A stretch of DNA of 64,000 bases. Source: Sipunculus nudus. Taxonomy: Eukaryota; Annelida; Sipuncula; Golfingiida; Sipunculidae. Position numbers and translations under genes: made by a program. The number at the start of each line of letters is the position of its first letter. The stretch's first letter is position 1. The notes under the pieces were generated by a model. That model worked only from the letters and a program-made list of their open reading frames with translations, did not search any database and was not told the DNA's origin. This document shows, piece after piece, positions 25,799 through 38,389 of the stretch. The DNA lies in assembly GCA_026874595.1 (NCBI GenBank), contig CM049306.1, positions 12,423,019 to 12,487,018 on the forward strand, read 5' to 3'.

Positions 25799-26019
25799 TC
25801 TTTTGACTTGTGATAATGTCAAATAACATTTGCATTAAACTCATTGTTTATCGTCTGTGATTGGTTTGTGTTGTATCTATATATGTGACGATACATAAAA
25901 ATATGAAAGTCTTTTGACTCATGATAATGTCAAATAACATTTGCATTAAACTCATTTGTTATTTTTACGATTGTTTTGTGTTATATCTATATATGTAAAG
26001 ATACATAAAAATACGAAAG
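25799..26019 (+). repeat. Tandem duplication, two units of about 111 bp
   Basis: Unit 1 is 25799-25909 and unit 2 is 25910-26019. Both begin TCTTTTGACT and share GATAATGTCAAATAACATTT, GCATTAAACTCATT, TATCTATATATGT and GATACATAAAAATA. They differ at roughly a dozen sites and one or two indels. There is no reading frame across them. Confidence 0.9.
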
Positions 26020-28879
26020 TTAATGGCTAAAAGGCTATCTGTTATTGCATATAAGGAAATATATACAGTGAAAGTTGGCATAAAAATAACTTCATCATAG
26101 CCTTTTGGTGAACTCGAATTTGCATTACTTTAACTAGGCAATGTTTCAAATAATCAATCATCCTTTCAACGATTTCTTCTTCCAGGAAGACATTTGCATC
26201 AGCTAAAACCCTCGATGTAAAGCTGTAAAAACATTGGTTGCCTTCAATACTAAATACTGACACTGTGTGTATCGGAGGAATAAAAGACAACAACTTAAGG
26301 ATGAATTGAGTAGAAAATTGTCATTGCAGTTAATTTATTAGCCCTGTGAGAATTCCTGTATGATTTATAAAATTCCAAAAACCTCCTTTAGTGTCATTAA
26401 TAAGACTGATACTGCAAATATACAAATATATTTCTCCTATCCACTCCTGCGTGTATTATGCAGTTTGCAGAGATACTGATCACTCGTATTATGGTGAAGG
26501 CCCCACACTAATAGTCCGGTAGCGGATATAGGGTTATAAATTAAACTAATTAAGTATACAAATGTAAATGAACAAGCATTCCGATATACATTTTATGAAT
26601 AGTATAATTTTTATTTACCTATGTATGGCCTTCAAAAAAAAATAATAAGAGCGGTAAATCTGCCATTATCAATACTTTTGATGTTCACCCTTGTGTAACG
26701 GTGAAGCCAGATATTTGCAACCTAAGCTAAGCAAGGTATTTTTAGTTTAGGGTAAAATTAATTTAAGTTCGGAAATTCAAATTTGTTCGATTGTAAACGT
26801 AAAATTTGTATTTGTTTGCATGTAATGACAAGTTTGTTAACAAATATCTCAGGAATACGACTGCAGGCTGTCATCAGCATCATTTAATGGAATAGCGTTG
26901 AAATGGCATCCTTTTATGGAAACTTTCAAATTCAATCATTAGCAAAATGTGACACCTGATGTGTTTGAATCCATCGTCAGACGTCATTTCTGTTATCAAA
27001 TATCTCTGGAATAGCTGCAGCCTTCAGCGCAAAAACTCATATTAACAAAAATGATGACATATAAAAATCCCGCCCCCCACAAAAAAAAATATGCCGCCGA
27101 TGTTGTTGATGATACCGATGAACCTAAATATATATGGACTCATATCGGCAAAATTTAGATGTATTCACAAACATGCACACAGAAAGCACGCAAATTAAAT
27201 ACAATGAATGGTAAAGTATAATGCTGGCACAAACCATAGAAACACGTACTATATAATAACTAATCAGTCTAATTTTATCCTGTAAGGCGATATCGCCAAT
27301 CAAGGGATTTACTTACACCGAAAATTCCCTGCCTGTCTTGATAAAAAGATGGATGAATAAAAATGCAGACAGCAAAATGATCTGCCATGAGCAGAATATG
27401 GCTAAAATTTCAATTAATGGTTCTTCATAATTAATGCTTTTAAAATGTTCCCAATTAAAGCTGGAGGAATACAAAACGACATTTCCCCTGAAAATAAAAA
27501 AAATATGACCTAGGTACCTATATGCGATTTAAGGGGAGGGGGAACTAGTTGGATATTGATTGCGACACTGCATATAGGTTACTAATATTAAGAATACTCA
27601 GTTATATCAGTTTAGCTCTGCTTTATTAAGGTCCACCATATCAGTCGACTTTGTACGGCTGATGCTATGGTTCGCATGCATAAGAAAAGAAACATTTATG
27701 GAATGCACCATATAGATTGTTTTACTCTTTCATAATTGCAATATGAGACGGAACTGAAATATATATTGTTCTACTATCGTATTGAAAAATGACATCAGAC
27801 TTGTATGTCAGCTCTACAGTCTATTTCTATACACAATGTATAGCTTGTAATAATTTTTTTTTCAGTTTTCCTCCTTGTTTGCATTTGCAGTTCTGTGTTA
27901 TTCTTGGAGTCTGAACTTTAAGGTGCAAATTTAGGATTTCATACGATAAAGAACTATTATGATACACCAGAATTACATGTCAATACTTCGTTCAGTATAG
28001 GGTAAACTGATTGGAGTACCCTGTAGCACTGTCCAGTCAAGCGGTGTATATACTGTAGATAGGGATAGAAATACCTTAAAGGTCAGCCGGAAGATCCTAA
28101 AAGTTGCTACACATTTGTGATCTGAGCCGGGCAGCTTAACTTTAGTAGGACATTATCAAAAACTTGAAAGTAGTCAGAAACCACAACTTCCGCCAGGATA
28201 TAATAAAACTGTGCTGTGTTTTTCATATAAAATGTGTGTCACGGTAAACCAACTCCCTTTTCGGAACACGGATCGGTTTTGGCACTAATAAGCCCCCGAA
28301 AATGATGGGATAGAGAAATCTTATAGCGTTGAAATAGGTTGTCTTCAAAATGTTTAAAAGGTTATTCCTTATGTGTCACCCTAACCGTCCACAACATTAA
28401 GAGTGAAGATGCTGATAGATAAAGCAACCAAATAACCAATCAGGGAACCAAAGTATAATAATATACATAGCTTCATTCCCTAAGTCTGGGAATGTCAGCT
28501 GTTACCAATGCAAGTCTACAGCTAAATTAACCTTTGTAAAATAAGTTAAGACTGTGTGAAAGGGAGCGGAGAAGGGGGTGGTTTTAAGGACGACCGGTAA
28601 TGCGTTCCGACCCCTCTATGATCATATTTAAATGTTTTTGATCGCGCTTACTTTTTCTTGTAACAACATTGTCCGTTCGTATATACACTTTTCATAGCTC
28701 GGAGACGGGTTGGAGGGGTGAGTGGGTTGAAATGGTAGATATTGTGGATACAGTAATACCAGAATTGAATTATATGGGTCATAATACCCTAGAATCCGTG
28801 TAATGGTTGACCCTATATGTGAAATTCAAGGTTATTATGGTTATTTGAATTATGCTAATTATCTCGAATTGGCAATTCA
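26020..28879. other. Non-coding stretch
   Basis: AT-rich with no domain-bearing frame and no clear repeat pair. It ends at the 3' side of the LINE pseudogene that follows on the minus strand. Confidence 0.5.
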
Positions 28880-30040
28880 ATGTGGGAACAAAGCCAGCAT
28901 TCCTGATGCTGACAGGTAAACTTTTCCAGAGTTTCGAGGCATAACAACTAAACACTTATCACCATAAGTCACACACCTACATACTGGTATGACTATAAAC
29001 GGTGAAGAAGATGACCTTAGTGTCCTGGGTGCAGTTCTCTATTGAAACAGGTCACAAATGTATCCTGGTGCCACATTTTTCAAAGCTTTGAAAACAAGTT
29101 AAAGTTCTTTGAAATCAATGCGCTGCCTGATGAAGCGGAATCAGTACTGGAGTTATGTGGTCATTTTTTTTTTTTTTTTTGTTTCTGGATATATATGATT
29201 CGCGCCACAGATTTCTGTACCCGTTGGAGTTTTTCAAGCTCGTAGTCCGGGGCGTTACAGAGAAGGGAATTAGCATAATCGATGGGAGAAAGCACGTATA
29301 AGTGTTTTAGTAGCCTCAGTAGAAAAATATTGTCTAATATAGCGGATTGTTCTGAGATGCATAACTGATATCCGATCCGAGTCGATGTGATTGCTCATGG
29401 ACATCACATTTGACAGCTTTACACCGAGATTGCGTACTACCACTTTAGACTGACAAATCTCGTCCCTAACTGGCACACTGAAGTCTTTCAGAAGGTGAGG
29501 TTTCGCCTTGGGTGCAAATAGAATGACTTCAGTTTTACTGTCATTTAACATTAACATGTTGTGTGACATCCAGATACGTACTTCAGACATGAACTTATGG
29601 AGGTTTGCGAGCGAAGGAAAGGTAAAGTTTAGTGTCATCTGCGTAACAGTGGTAGTTGGCACCATAATGCTGAATAAGTTTCCAATGAGTTGAGTGTAGA
29701 TGGAGAAAAGTTGTGGCCCGAGGCATGAGCCCTGAGGGACGCCATATGGCAGGGGTTTCTCGTCAGACACCGCATCATTTATTTAAACAGCCTTGTAGCG
29801 GCCAGTAAGGTGAGACTCGAACCACTCAAGAGCCTTCGACTTGATGCCGCACAAATGCTGTAACCTATCTAGGAGGATGCGGTGGTCCAATGCATCAAAG
29901 GCTGTCGACAAGTCCAAAAGAACCAAAACTACAGACAAACCCTCATTAAGCCTATTCATGATGTCTGTCTAAAAATGTTGACTTAAAACGGCCGCACACC
30001 TCAGCTTCAGCAAGATGCTTCTGTAGGTGGTCCAAGACAG
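28880..30040 (-). pseudogene. LINE reverse-transcriptase pseudogene (CR1/L2-like)
   Basis: On the minus strand the frames read, in order, through the RT palm and thumb and the C-terminal extension of a non-LTR retrotransposon. Recognised pieces are LDHLQKHLAEAEVCGRF (near 30030-29980), LDLSTAFDALDH (29917-29882), GVPQGSCLGPQLFSIYT, the catalytic YADDT (29645-29631), MLNDSKTEVILFAPK, RIDYANSLLCNAPDYELEKL, LQRVQKSVARII, DHITPVL, VFKALKNVAPGYICDL and KLWKSLPVSIRNAG. This order and wording fit the CR1/L2-type LINE families. It is dead. There is an in-frame TAA (29783-29785), the YADD box is out of frame with both its flanks, at least two further frame changes lie downstream, and a T17 run (29164-29180) interrupts the C-terminal part. 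The N-terminal endonuclease was not found. Exact ends are approximate. Confidence 0.88.
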
Positions 30041-30521
30041 CTTATTTGGGACTAAATATTTTGTTGGACTTCCATAGGTCCATAGTACAAAACCACCGAT
30101 TTTTTTCTTTCTTTTGCCCGTGTGTGAGCTTAAATATGACTGACCGTCGGCTGCAATATTAGTCACGGGAGACATATTTGCACCTGATATTTATTTTTGA
30201 CCTTGACTTTTTTTCCAAGCTCTTACACTATGTCCGATCACCCATCATCGCCCGTTTCTCTCCCTGTTCGAGCTAGCCCTGTACAATACAGCTGATTATC
30301 CAAAACTTATTTTGGGTCAGAGTAATAGTTACAGGTAATTTATTTGCAACTGGTATTTATTTCGGACCATAAACATGTATATTTTAGCTTTAATGGGTTC
30401 AGGTACTTAATCAAATCCTAGAAATGTATCCAGGAGAATTATTATGTTGTTTTTAGCAAACCAAAATTAAATTCAATACATGATTTGTTGGGTTTTATAC
30501 AGACGCCAAAAAAACTACAAC

Positions 30522-30552
30522 CATATATATATATTTATATATATATAAATAT

Positions 30553-30606
<54 letters not shown>
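30522..30606. repeat. (TA)n microsatellite with TTTA/TAAA interruptions
   Basis: About 85 bases of TA repeats with four short interruptions. Confidence 0.95.
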
Positions 30607-30609
<3 letters not shown>

Positions 30610-30832
30610 GATAAACATGACGCATGGCCATATTTCGCTCATATTTGCTTGGTCACCGGCATTTTCGTTCATTTAAACAGACAGTGATTATGTAAATCCA
30701 GTGTTTGTTCATACCTGTATGTTTACTTACACATTCGTGTCACCAGAAGTCAATATTTGAATTGTCCAAGTTAAATTGCATGAAATTTTAATTGTTAAAT
30801 TATTGGCTAAAATATTACCTGCGATTTTAAAA

Positions 30833-31006
30833 CAATATGGGCCGTTTAACCAACTTGCAATTTTATTACAATATTGGCAGGGTATGGTTATTACAAGATG
30901 GGCCCCTTTTTATTACAATATCGGCCGTTATTACACTATAGGTCGTTTTTATTTCATTATGGGCCGTCATTACAGTATGGGCTAGTTATAACATTTGGGT
31001 CTTACA
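30833..31006 (+). repeat. Degenerate minisatellite, GGGCCGTTATTACAATAT-like unit
   Basis: A word of about 18-20 bases combining GGGCC (or GGCCG, GGTCG) with TTATTACA-ATAT recurs around eight to nine times with variable spacing. Consecutive copies start near 30838, 30873, 30898, 30922, 30940, 30960 and 30979. It is a decayed tandem array and does not encode a recognisable protein. Confidence 0.7.
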
Positions 31007-31009
31007 CTG

Positions 31010-31620
31010 GGTGATTTTGTGATAAAATATTGTAAGCAAACGCACGTTAAATGTAAACAGAAGGCATTCTCTTGAATTGTAACAAATGTTTATCTTAAAG
31101 CTCGACAATTGAGACAACTATAGTCCTGGCCGTCTAACACTGTCTGACTGGGTGAGTCAGAAACGGCCTCTGACGGAAGGGTGGTCGATGCTGACCGAAG
31201 CTAAGGTGTAACTGGGCCCTTACACACCACCTGCGGCACTAGTCGAAGTGGTCGTGTTAGCGAAGTGGTCGTGTTAGCGGGATGGTCATACCAAGCAACC
31301 GAACTCGAAATCAGGAAAGATATAATTAGCTTAAAAATAATATTCCATGCTGAAAGGTAATTCCCTTTATATAAAAAGTACATTTTCACAACGAAAATCA
31401 ACATAGGACCACCCTGTGACTGGCTGAAAGTGGTCCTCTCAGTTGACAGGTCAGTTATAACTAATGTGAATGCTTTCGGTTTACTCAAGGCTGGTTTAAA
31501 CAAACAGTGGGTCTTTCAGACAGGTTCCTCTGTATAAAGCATGTTAAAACCTGATCCATCGTAGTATATAGTATAGATCTTTTTCATGTTCTCAAGCAGG
31601 TAGGCCTACTGTTACATTTG

Positions 31621-31622
<2 letters not shown>
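31010..31622. other. Non-coding, with a short tandem word
   Basis: GAAGTGGTCGTGTTAGC is repeated twice back to back around 31246-31279. The surrounding GTGGTC-rich sequence is otherwise unclassified. Confidence 0.5.

Positions 31623-31661
<39 letters not shown>
31623..31661. repeat. (GA)n microsatellite
   Basis: About 19 uninterrupted AG dinucleotides. Confidence 0.97.
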
Positions 31662-31664
<3 letters not shown>

Positions 31665-33211
31665 AGGCAAACAAGGAGATTACATTGATATCCGGTGGGT
31701 TGGTTTACTTGTCATGTAATATAAACAAGTACTTGGGACGGAAAGTTAATCCCTGAAGTATAATTTAAGTATGGAGATGAATAGAGCTTACGGCTTTGTA
31801 CGTGTAGTGGCTGCGGGATATCGGGAACACGGTGGTGCTTACACAATGAGAACAGTGCGTGTGACAAGATACATGGTCTCAGCGTTTTAAAAGTTCCTCA
31901 GCATTGGGCTCCAGGTCATCGGAATGGTGGCAGGTTATTAATGACAATGATGAATTATATATGTATATAATCCCCACCCGATAGCATGACAGGTGGTTTT
32001 CGGAGGGGATTAGAATTAATAAAAATACTTTTATTTTTTATGGACCATATTGATCCCTTGCTCAGTCGTGCGAGCTAGCAATCCAAATAGATATTGGACA
32101 GAACGGAGAATATACTGAAAACACTCGGCGTAGGTTAGACCTTTAATTTTTGTTTGGGATGTGGTGAAGTGAATCCACGAGCTATTCTAAATGATCATGC
32201 ATTCTTGATAATGTTGTTTTCATTTTTGTGTCGTTTTATAACTTAATAACTGAACGAGTATGCACAAATAAATATGAATAAAATGTTTCTGCCCAGTGGC
32301 CGAATATTTGCATACCAGTTTTTGAAAATAAGTTTTAAGACACTTTGGACAGATTAGCCCTCTGATAAAATAAAGAATCCATAAAGTATGTATTTAACAA
32401 AATAAAAATTAGTTTAAAAAATATGTTAAAGTGCTTAATTCGATCTTAATCTTGCTTGTTTGTACATCAGTGTGCTCTTGTACTATATTTTTAAATACAC
32501 TGACATATTTTAAATTCTGTAGTATTATGGATATGGAGCAGAAAATCTTTACATCCGGAGTCTTTCTGTGATTCAGATTTAAAATATAGTATATAGTGGT
32601 GCTTGGTTTAGTCGATGTATAGCCCCTTCTGTCACGGTCTGTTGTTGCCCCACTAAGGCCGTCAGAATTACAATACTATACCACAATACTGTCCGAGCAT
32701 CTGGGCTGACCAGCTTAAAGGGACAAGGAACTGTACATTAAACTTGCATTAGGTTGATATCGATCTGCATAAGTGAAAATTTGCTGGGTAAGGAATGTTT
32801 AAGACAAGCCCTTCCATGGTCTGTTAACTGTCTCTGGCTTATCAACTCCAGATGGCCCTGAAGGAGTACCACTCAGACTGGTATGTTACAGAGATCAGTT
32901 CGTGTCTGCCTGTATTACCACCCCACCCACTCTATCAAAGAATACGCCCGCTATACTGACAAACCTTGTTCACCTGGATATAATTTGAGCTGAAGTGGTG
33001 GTCTTTCTATCACAATAGTAACTTCCCGGAAGAATCTTGACCATCCGAACTTAGTTTAACATTGTCTTCTGGAGCTTTCTCACCTAGCTCTCTCTCTCTC
33101 TCGCAAAATATATATTTATACAGACATACATGATAATATCCGTGTATCGTTGTAAATAACGAAATTGCGTGTGCCCTTTTTTAGATAATGAGGAGAAACT
33201 TTTTAAATCTA

Positions 33212-33243
<32 letters not shown>

Positions 33244-34080
33244 TAGCTCAAACATGTTCAAGGACATATAAAACCGATACATTAATTAAATTAATTAATC
33301 AGAACATAATTGAATCTCTTGGGGCAGCATTTGCCAAGAGGAAGGCAAAACCCTTAAATAAAGACGATTTATACTTTCATATAATTGGATTATTAGACCA
33401 ATTTATTCCTGCGAACTTAGAATCAACCATCTTCCCCTTTTATTTCGAGTGCATAAAGATGTGTCCAGGGAAATGAAAATAACAAATCCTTTTATGTTTC
33501 AGGATGTTAATTTCAGTGTCACAGCTGGATTTTGATCGGTCATATAGTGCAGGCACAGCTATGTCACTGCGCAGTACCATCTCTCTATGTCACTGAGTAT
33601 TTCTGGGTCGCCGTATTGTTCCTTGATGTCAGTGTGTTTGAATGCAGTCGATCATATTTTAAGGGGTAGGGTAGAATCCCATAAAGCGCTTTATCTAAAA
33701 CCAATACAAAATAATTTCAAACTCACATTAGACCCACAATGGTAGGTATCATTTTAAACCTAGGACCGTGTTCTTTAGTATGGTATGCATATATTGATAA
33801 ATCAATCTAAAGAAAAAACTGTCATATTTTTTTCTCGTTTTAAAAACATTTTAATATATATTAAATTTAATACATATTTAATTAAATTTTTAATTAATTT
33901 TTTAGATAAAAAGAGGAAGATAAGTATAAAGAGATGGTAAAATAAAACTACGTAAGTTTTATAAAAAATAATGTTCTTTTTCATTACATTTGGATAATAT
34001 CAAACACCATAAGAATTTTATTGAAAATGTCATCAATTTATAAATACAAGCACAACAGTATGAATATTAAAGATGCTGAT
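31662..34080. other. Non-coding stretch with (TA)n at 33217-33243
   Basis: No recognisable gene. TAATCCCC at 31968-31975 and GGGGATTA at 32005-32012 form a small inverted pair. A short (TA)n array lies at 33217-33243. A very AT-rich block at 33830-33980 gives an artefactual minus-strand frame. Confidence 0.5.
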
Positions 34081-34089
34081 TGGGTGATT

Positions 34090-34155
34090 GATATCATGAA
34101 TATTCAAAATAACCCCTAATGGGTGTTGTTATCATGAATATTCTAAATAACCCAT
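34090..34155 (+). repeat. Short imperfect tandem duplication
   Basis: Two adjacent copies of an ATCATGAATATTC-AAATAACCC-type unit about 36 bases apart (first near 34093, second near 34131). Confidence 0.7.
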
Positions 34156-34260
34156 TGTAAGGAATAATTATAAGTGACTCATGGTCAAGCCGTTCAGCTT
34201 ACAAGCATGCCATTTTAGCCTAACATTCACAACAAAAATTCAGATTTGAATTTGAAATTT

Positions 34261-34273
34261 TGACCTTTGACCT
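34261..34273 (-). promoter_or_regulatory. Perfect DR1 nuclear-receptor element
   Basis: TGACCTTTGACCT, read on the minus strand as two AGGTCA half-sites separated by one base, is the canonical DR1 bound by RXR/PPAR/HNF4-type receptors. It lies in repeat-derived sequence and no nearby gene is known, so function is not implied. Confidence 0.5.
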
Positions 34274-34740
34274 TTTGGCACCACAGTCGACATGAGTCTT
34301 CCCTGTTACAGGTCACAAATTTGCAGCCTGAACCCAGTCATGACTGGTTTATACATATTGTACAAGGGGAAAATCTGATCAAGGTCACCAATTTCGAAAC
34401 TCCTCTGAGAACTTGGTAAATTCGTCTATTAATTTGATTAATAAATATTAGGTATCACTTTCACTAGAAATACCAGAGATCATGGAAACAAATGTTGTGT
34501 CAAGTTTGACGAAAAATATGCAGTGCTTTAAAAGTTAGAGAGGTCATTACAATCCTAAAATTCCGTAGAATTGACCAAGACTGACGACGATGTCAATTAC
34601 AGATGTTAGGACTGAAATCAATATGGCTCATCCAAGGGAAGGGGGGCATAAGAAAAACACCAGGTTTCAGCAGACTCTAATAAACCATAGCTGAAGAGCT
34701 GTCCGTTTTGCTATCATATGATAATCTCAAACATATAGGG

Positions 34741-35110
34741 ATAAAATGCACAGATAAAACAAACAGATGGCGCCACCAGACTTGGCGAGCTGTCAAAACT
34801 AGTCATGATCGTTATACACATGAGGTTTCAGGACACTTGATGAAACCACAGCTAAGAAACTGATACCTTCCTGTAATTTGGCAGTCTAAAAATATGAAAA
34901 AAAATGCGTGAAAATAGAAAATATACTATAATATCTTCGAGATCTGATAAAACGCATCATGATCAATACACATATAAGATTTCACTATACACAAAAGACA
35001 ACTTGCTGTAAATTGACAGTCTTAAAATAAAGGGAGAAAATGCATAAAAAATAGAAAAAAATATACAGGTGGCGCCACCATTCTTTCGTACAAGAAACCA
35101 AGAATACAAG
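34741..35110 (+). repeat. Tandem diverged repeats with TGGCGCCACC core
   Basis: Two successive units each contain an A-rich GAAAATGC-TAAAAATAGAAAA lead, then a palindromic TGGCGCCACC (34768-34777 and 35070-35079), then a GATCAATACACAT-type segment. The same combination recurs near 39333, 39435 and 63979. It is an unclassified interspersed family. Confidence 0.65.
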
Positions 35111-35510
35111 AATACAAAATCCACGATCTATAGGGTAGGAGCATATGTAGCAAATTCGTCTTGGTTACACTTTGTTTGTAAAACAGTGACGACCAATGCA
35201 TTTTTGTTCTTTACCTTCCTATGAAGGAAAAAAAAGATTTGGTGCCATTTTTTATTAAGTTTTGATATTTCTTTCAACTTGTTTAAAAATGGTTTTAGAA
35301 AATTAAATAAATCCGCGACTGAAAAAAAACAACGTAAACAAGGACAACAGCATAAGAAAGGTTATTTTTAAAAATGCCTTTACATATTTAAGGCACAAAT
35401 TGTTTTCTCTGACCATTTTGTGATTGTCAAAAATTATATTTTTAGGTTTATATTTAAGAAAACTATTCACATACCTGGTATGTTAATTATACACATATAG
35501 TATTAAACAC

Positions 35511-35911
35511 TATATACACATACAGAGCTTTTCTTCTTTGAATATTATGTTTTTTTGCCAATGTTACATTCTGATCTTAGAATCATAATTATTCTCCTGT
35601 ATACAAGTGATGAAAAGCTTTTCACCTGACGAAATCTTTGGTGCAACATACAAACATAGCGGGCACGCCACCTGGTGGCCTACCGTGTGAAATAACAAAT
35701 CAAGATTTTTCAAGCTGTTACTTCTCCTTCCTTGTTTTTGAAGTTGTGCATGCGTAAGATCGGACCTCTATCATCATGCAGTTTTATTATGATAAACAAA
35801 CGCACAGGGGCTGTATTTACTCACATACAGAACCAAAACAATGTATAAACCAGGTCAACTGGAGATGCGTGTGAATTGAAGTCTCTGTGCCAGGAGAGTT
35901 TAGAAGGCAAA
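35511..35911 (+). mobile_element. 400-bp near-identical duplication, copy 1
   Basis: Nearly identical to 37984-38381. By eye there is one substitution (TCTTTGG versus TCATTGG) and one extra T in a T run. The shared sequence begins TATATACACATACAGAGC and ends TTTAGAAGGCAAA. There is no clear target-site duplication around this copy. It has no TG...CA ends, no terminal inverted repeats and no significant frame beyond about 70 codons. It may be the source copy, or an older copy that has lost its flanks. Confidence 0.85.
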
Positions 35912-37975
35912 ATGTATTCAGCCACAATGTACTAATTACGTGAGAAAATGCACATATTATTGCAAATTATTATGTAGCTTAAACAGTTTCGGCGGGGGAT
36001 ATGAGTTGATTTTACTTGACTAAATGCAATGGTAATATTTAGTCATTTGGGGTATGTAGCTCCTGCTCCTACGGGTTTATAGACACTTATTTTCTTATAC
36101 ATTGAGCTCTTGAGCTTTAACAAATAATGGGCATTTAACTCAATGCTGATTTATTATAGGAATGGCAATAAATAAATAAATATCAAACTGCCCATAATTA
36201 CCAAAATCTTTGCCTTAGGATTCGGAAATCAAGGTATAGCCAAAATAAAACCGCCAGGTCCTGTTATGTTTTAATAACATTACATGTGCCAATTCTTAAA
36301 AGCCACAGAGAAGTGATGTACGCTTGCAAGAACTACAATGTGCTTGCAAATTATTTATTCCAGTTTACAAAATAGCTTGTACATACATAAATATATAGTC
36401 AAGATACTTCCATGTAATCTTAATCTGAGCTTAGAGTTTTATTCTTTCAATCTATTGGTTCCGGATTACATAAGGCCAGTGGGAATCTTTTTAAGAGTTT
36501 TGTCATATTTGTTAGAATTAAACGGACGACTCCATCACAATAACAGGGTGTGCAAATGATGACCCCGAGGGCATTCAGAAAACAAATGTAATTTCCATAG
36601 TCATCAAAACGTTGTAAATAAAATAATGTTTCACATGACAGGTTATAATATTAATATTTGATATTTGGCAAATTTGGATAGAGATAATTTAATTATACTC
36701 ACGTAAATTTTAACAATTTATAATTCATGTGTTTGTTACAGAGATCATCAAGCAGTTAATTGAACGAGCAATAAAACGTACGAGTTCAAATTCTTTGAGA
36801 CTTGCTGGCAATATACAAAATGCTTTGTGCATTATAACATTAATGTCTTTTCCATCACAATGTGCCATTTCAGAAAATTTAAATGTAATTAAAATGAATT
36901 TTACATGTCATCCTCAATCTTAATATTGACTTCCTCCATATCGATCCTCACATTATAATGTCAACGATTTTGTTGTCTTTATTGCCGTTATTAAAATTAC
37001 AATACTAATTATATGGGAAAATATGGCTTAACCAGTAAAATATAAATTTAATTTAATTTAATTAAGACTTTTAAGTATATATACATTCAAGACATGTTTT
37101 GCTACATAAGGCACATGTCATTTTGTTAGCATGTGCGCCAACTCAAAACCTATTTTGGATCACGTTGATAAAGAAATTATTCTTATTGGTTAAGCAGCCC
37201 TCCTAAGATACAGGTTTGCATACATTTATCTGGCATAAAAAAAATCAAATATAAAACAAAACTAGGCTCAAAAGGTCAATAGGTCAATATATTTAGCTAC
37301 TGCTACTGAATCGCCTTGTCTTTAAAGAGTCTAGCAAATAAAGCATATCCAGTGAAAGCCATCCCATATTCCGTAAGCATTAATAAAAATATCAAAATAG
37401 TTTATCTTCATTCTAATATATATATATAAATTTAAGCTTCCAGATAGATATATAGTGTAATCCGGCTGATACTCATATATAAACTATAAATTACTTTTTT
37501 TTCAAAAAGAATGTTTTGAAAAGAATGCTGTACTAATCTTGCTCGTACGAATGGAACAGCTTATGTTGTCATATGTCAGCTTATGTGGTGCGATTACAAA
37601 AATACATTATTTGTGAGTTTCTTTCCTGGGTAAAAACTAACTCGTATATGAATATACTTTTTAAGCCATTAAGGAAAATGAAAAGTGGGACAAGAATCAA
37701 ATAATAACAAGAATTTAACAGTTTTCCGTCGTTTTGTTTTGTGCCTGTTAAGATTTTAATTCTTATACTACAATAGCCTAAATGCCCATGATTTCATATT
37801 CCCGGAAATATAGAAAATATCATCCCGCCCAAAGAAGTCATTTTAAAATTTACCTGCGGGTGGAGGAAGTCAGATGGAATAGAAGATCATATACAAACAC
37901 GTAGGAGAACATGATTTCACTCATGTGACACTCTTGAAATTTAATATTTAATTTGAAAAGAAGGTTGTTTCTTTC
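35912..37975. other. Spacer between the 400-bp copies, no gene
   Basis: AT-rich sequence without gag, pol, integrase or any other recognisable domain. This argues against the 400-bp copies being LTRs of one element. Confidence 0.6.
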
Positions 37976-38389
37976 AACAGAACTATATACACATACAGAG
38001 CTTTTCTTCTTTGAATATTATGTTTTTTTGCCAATGTTACATTCTGATCTTAGAATCATAATTATTCTCCTGTATACAAGTGATGAAAAGCTTTTCACCT
38101 GACGAAATCATTGGTGCAACATACAAACATAGCGGGCACGCCACCTGGTGGCCTACCGTGTGAAATAACAAATCAAGATTTTTCAAGCTGTTACTTCTCC
38201 TTCCTTGTTTTGAAGTTGTGCATGCGTAAGATCGGACCTCTATCATCATGCAGTTTTATTATGATAAACAAACGCACAGGGGCTGTATTTACTCACATAC
38301 AGAACCAAAACAATGTATAAACCAGGTCAACTGGAGATGCGTGTGAATTGAAGTCTCTGTGCCAGGAGAGTTTAGAAGGCAAACAGAAC
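37976..38389 (+). mobile_element. 400-bp duplication, copy 2, with 8-bp target duplication
   Basis: The copy at 37984-38381 is framed by AACAGAAC at 37976-37983 and again at 38382-38389. This is a convincing 8-bp target-site duplication that defines the ends of a mobile unit of about 398 bp. Near identity to 35511-35911 implies recent movement. The ends lack terminal inverted repeats, so the hAT class, which typically makes 8-bp duplications, is possible but unproven. It is non-autonomous. Confidence 0.85.

Noticed and set aside
35511-38381. LTR retrotransposon with 400-bp LTRs
   Set aside because: No TG...CA ends, no primer-binding site or gag-pol in the interior, and the target duplication flanks only the right copy, not the pair.
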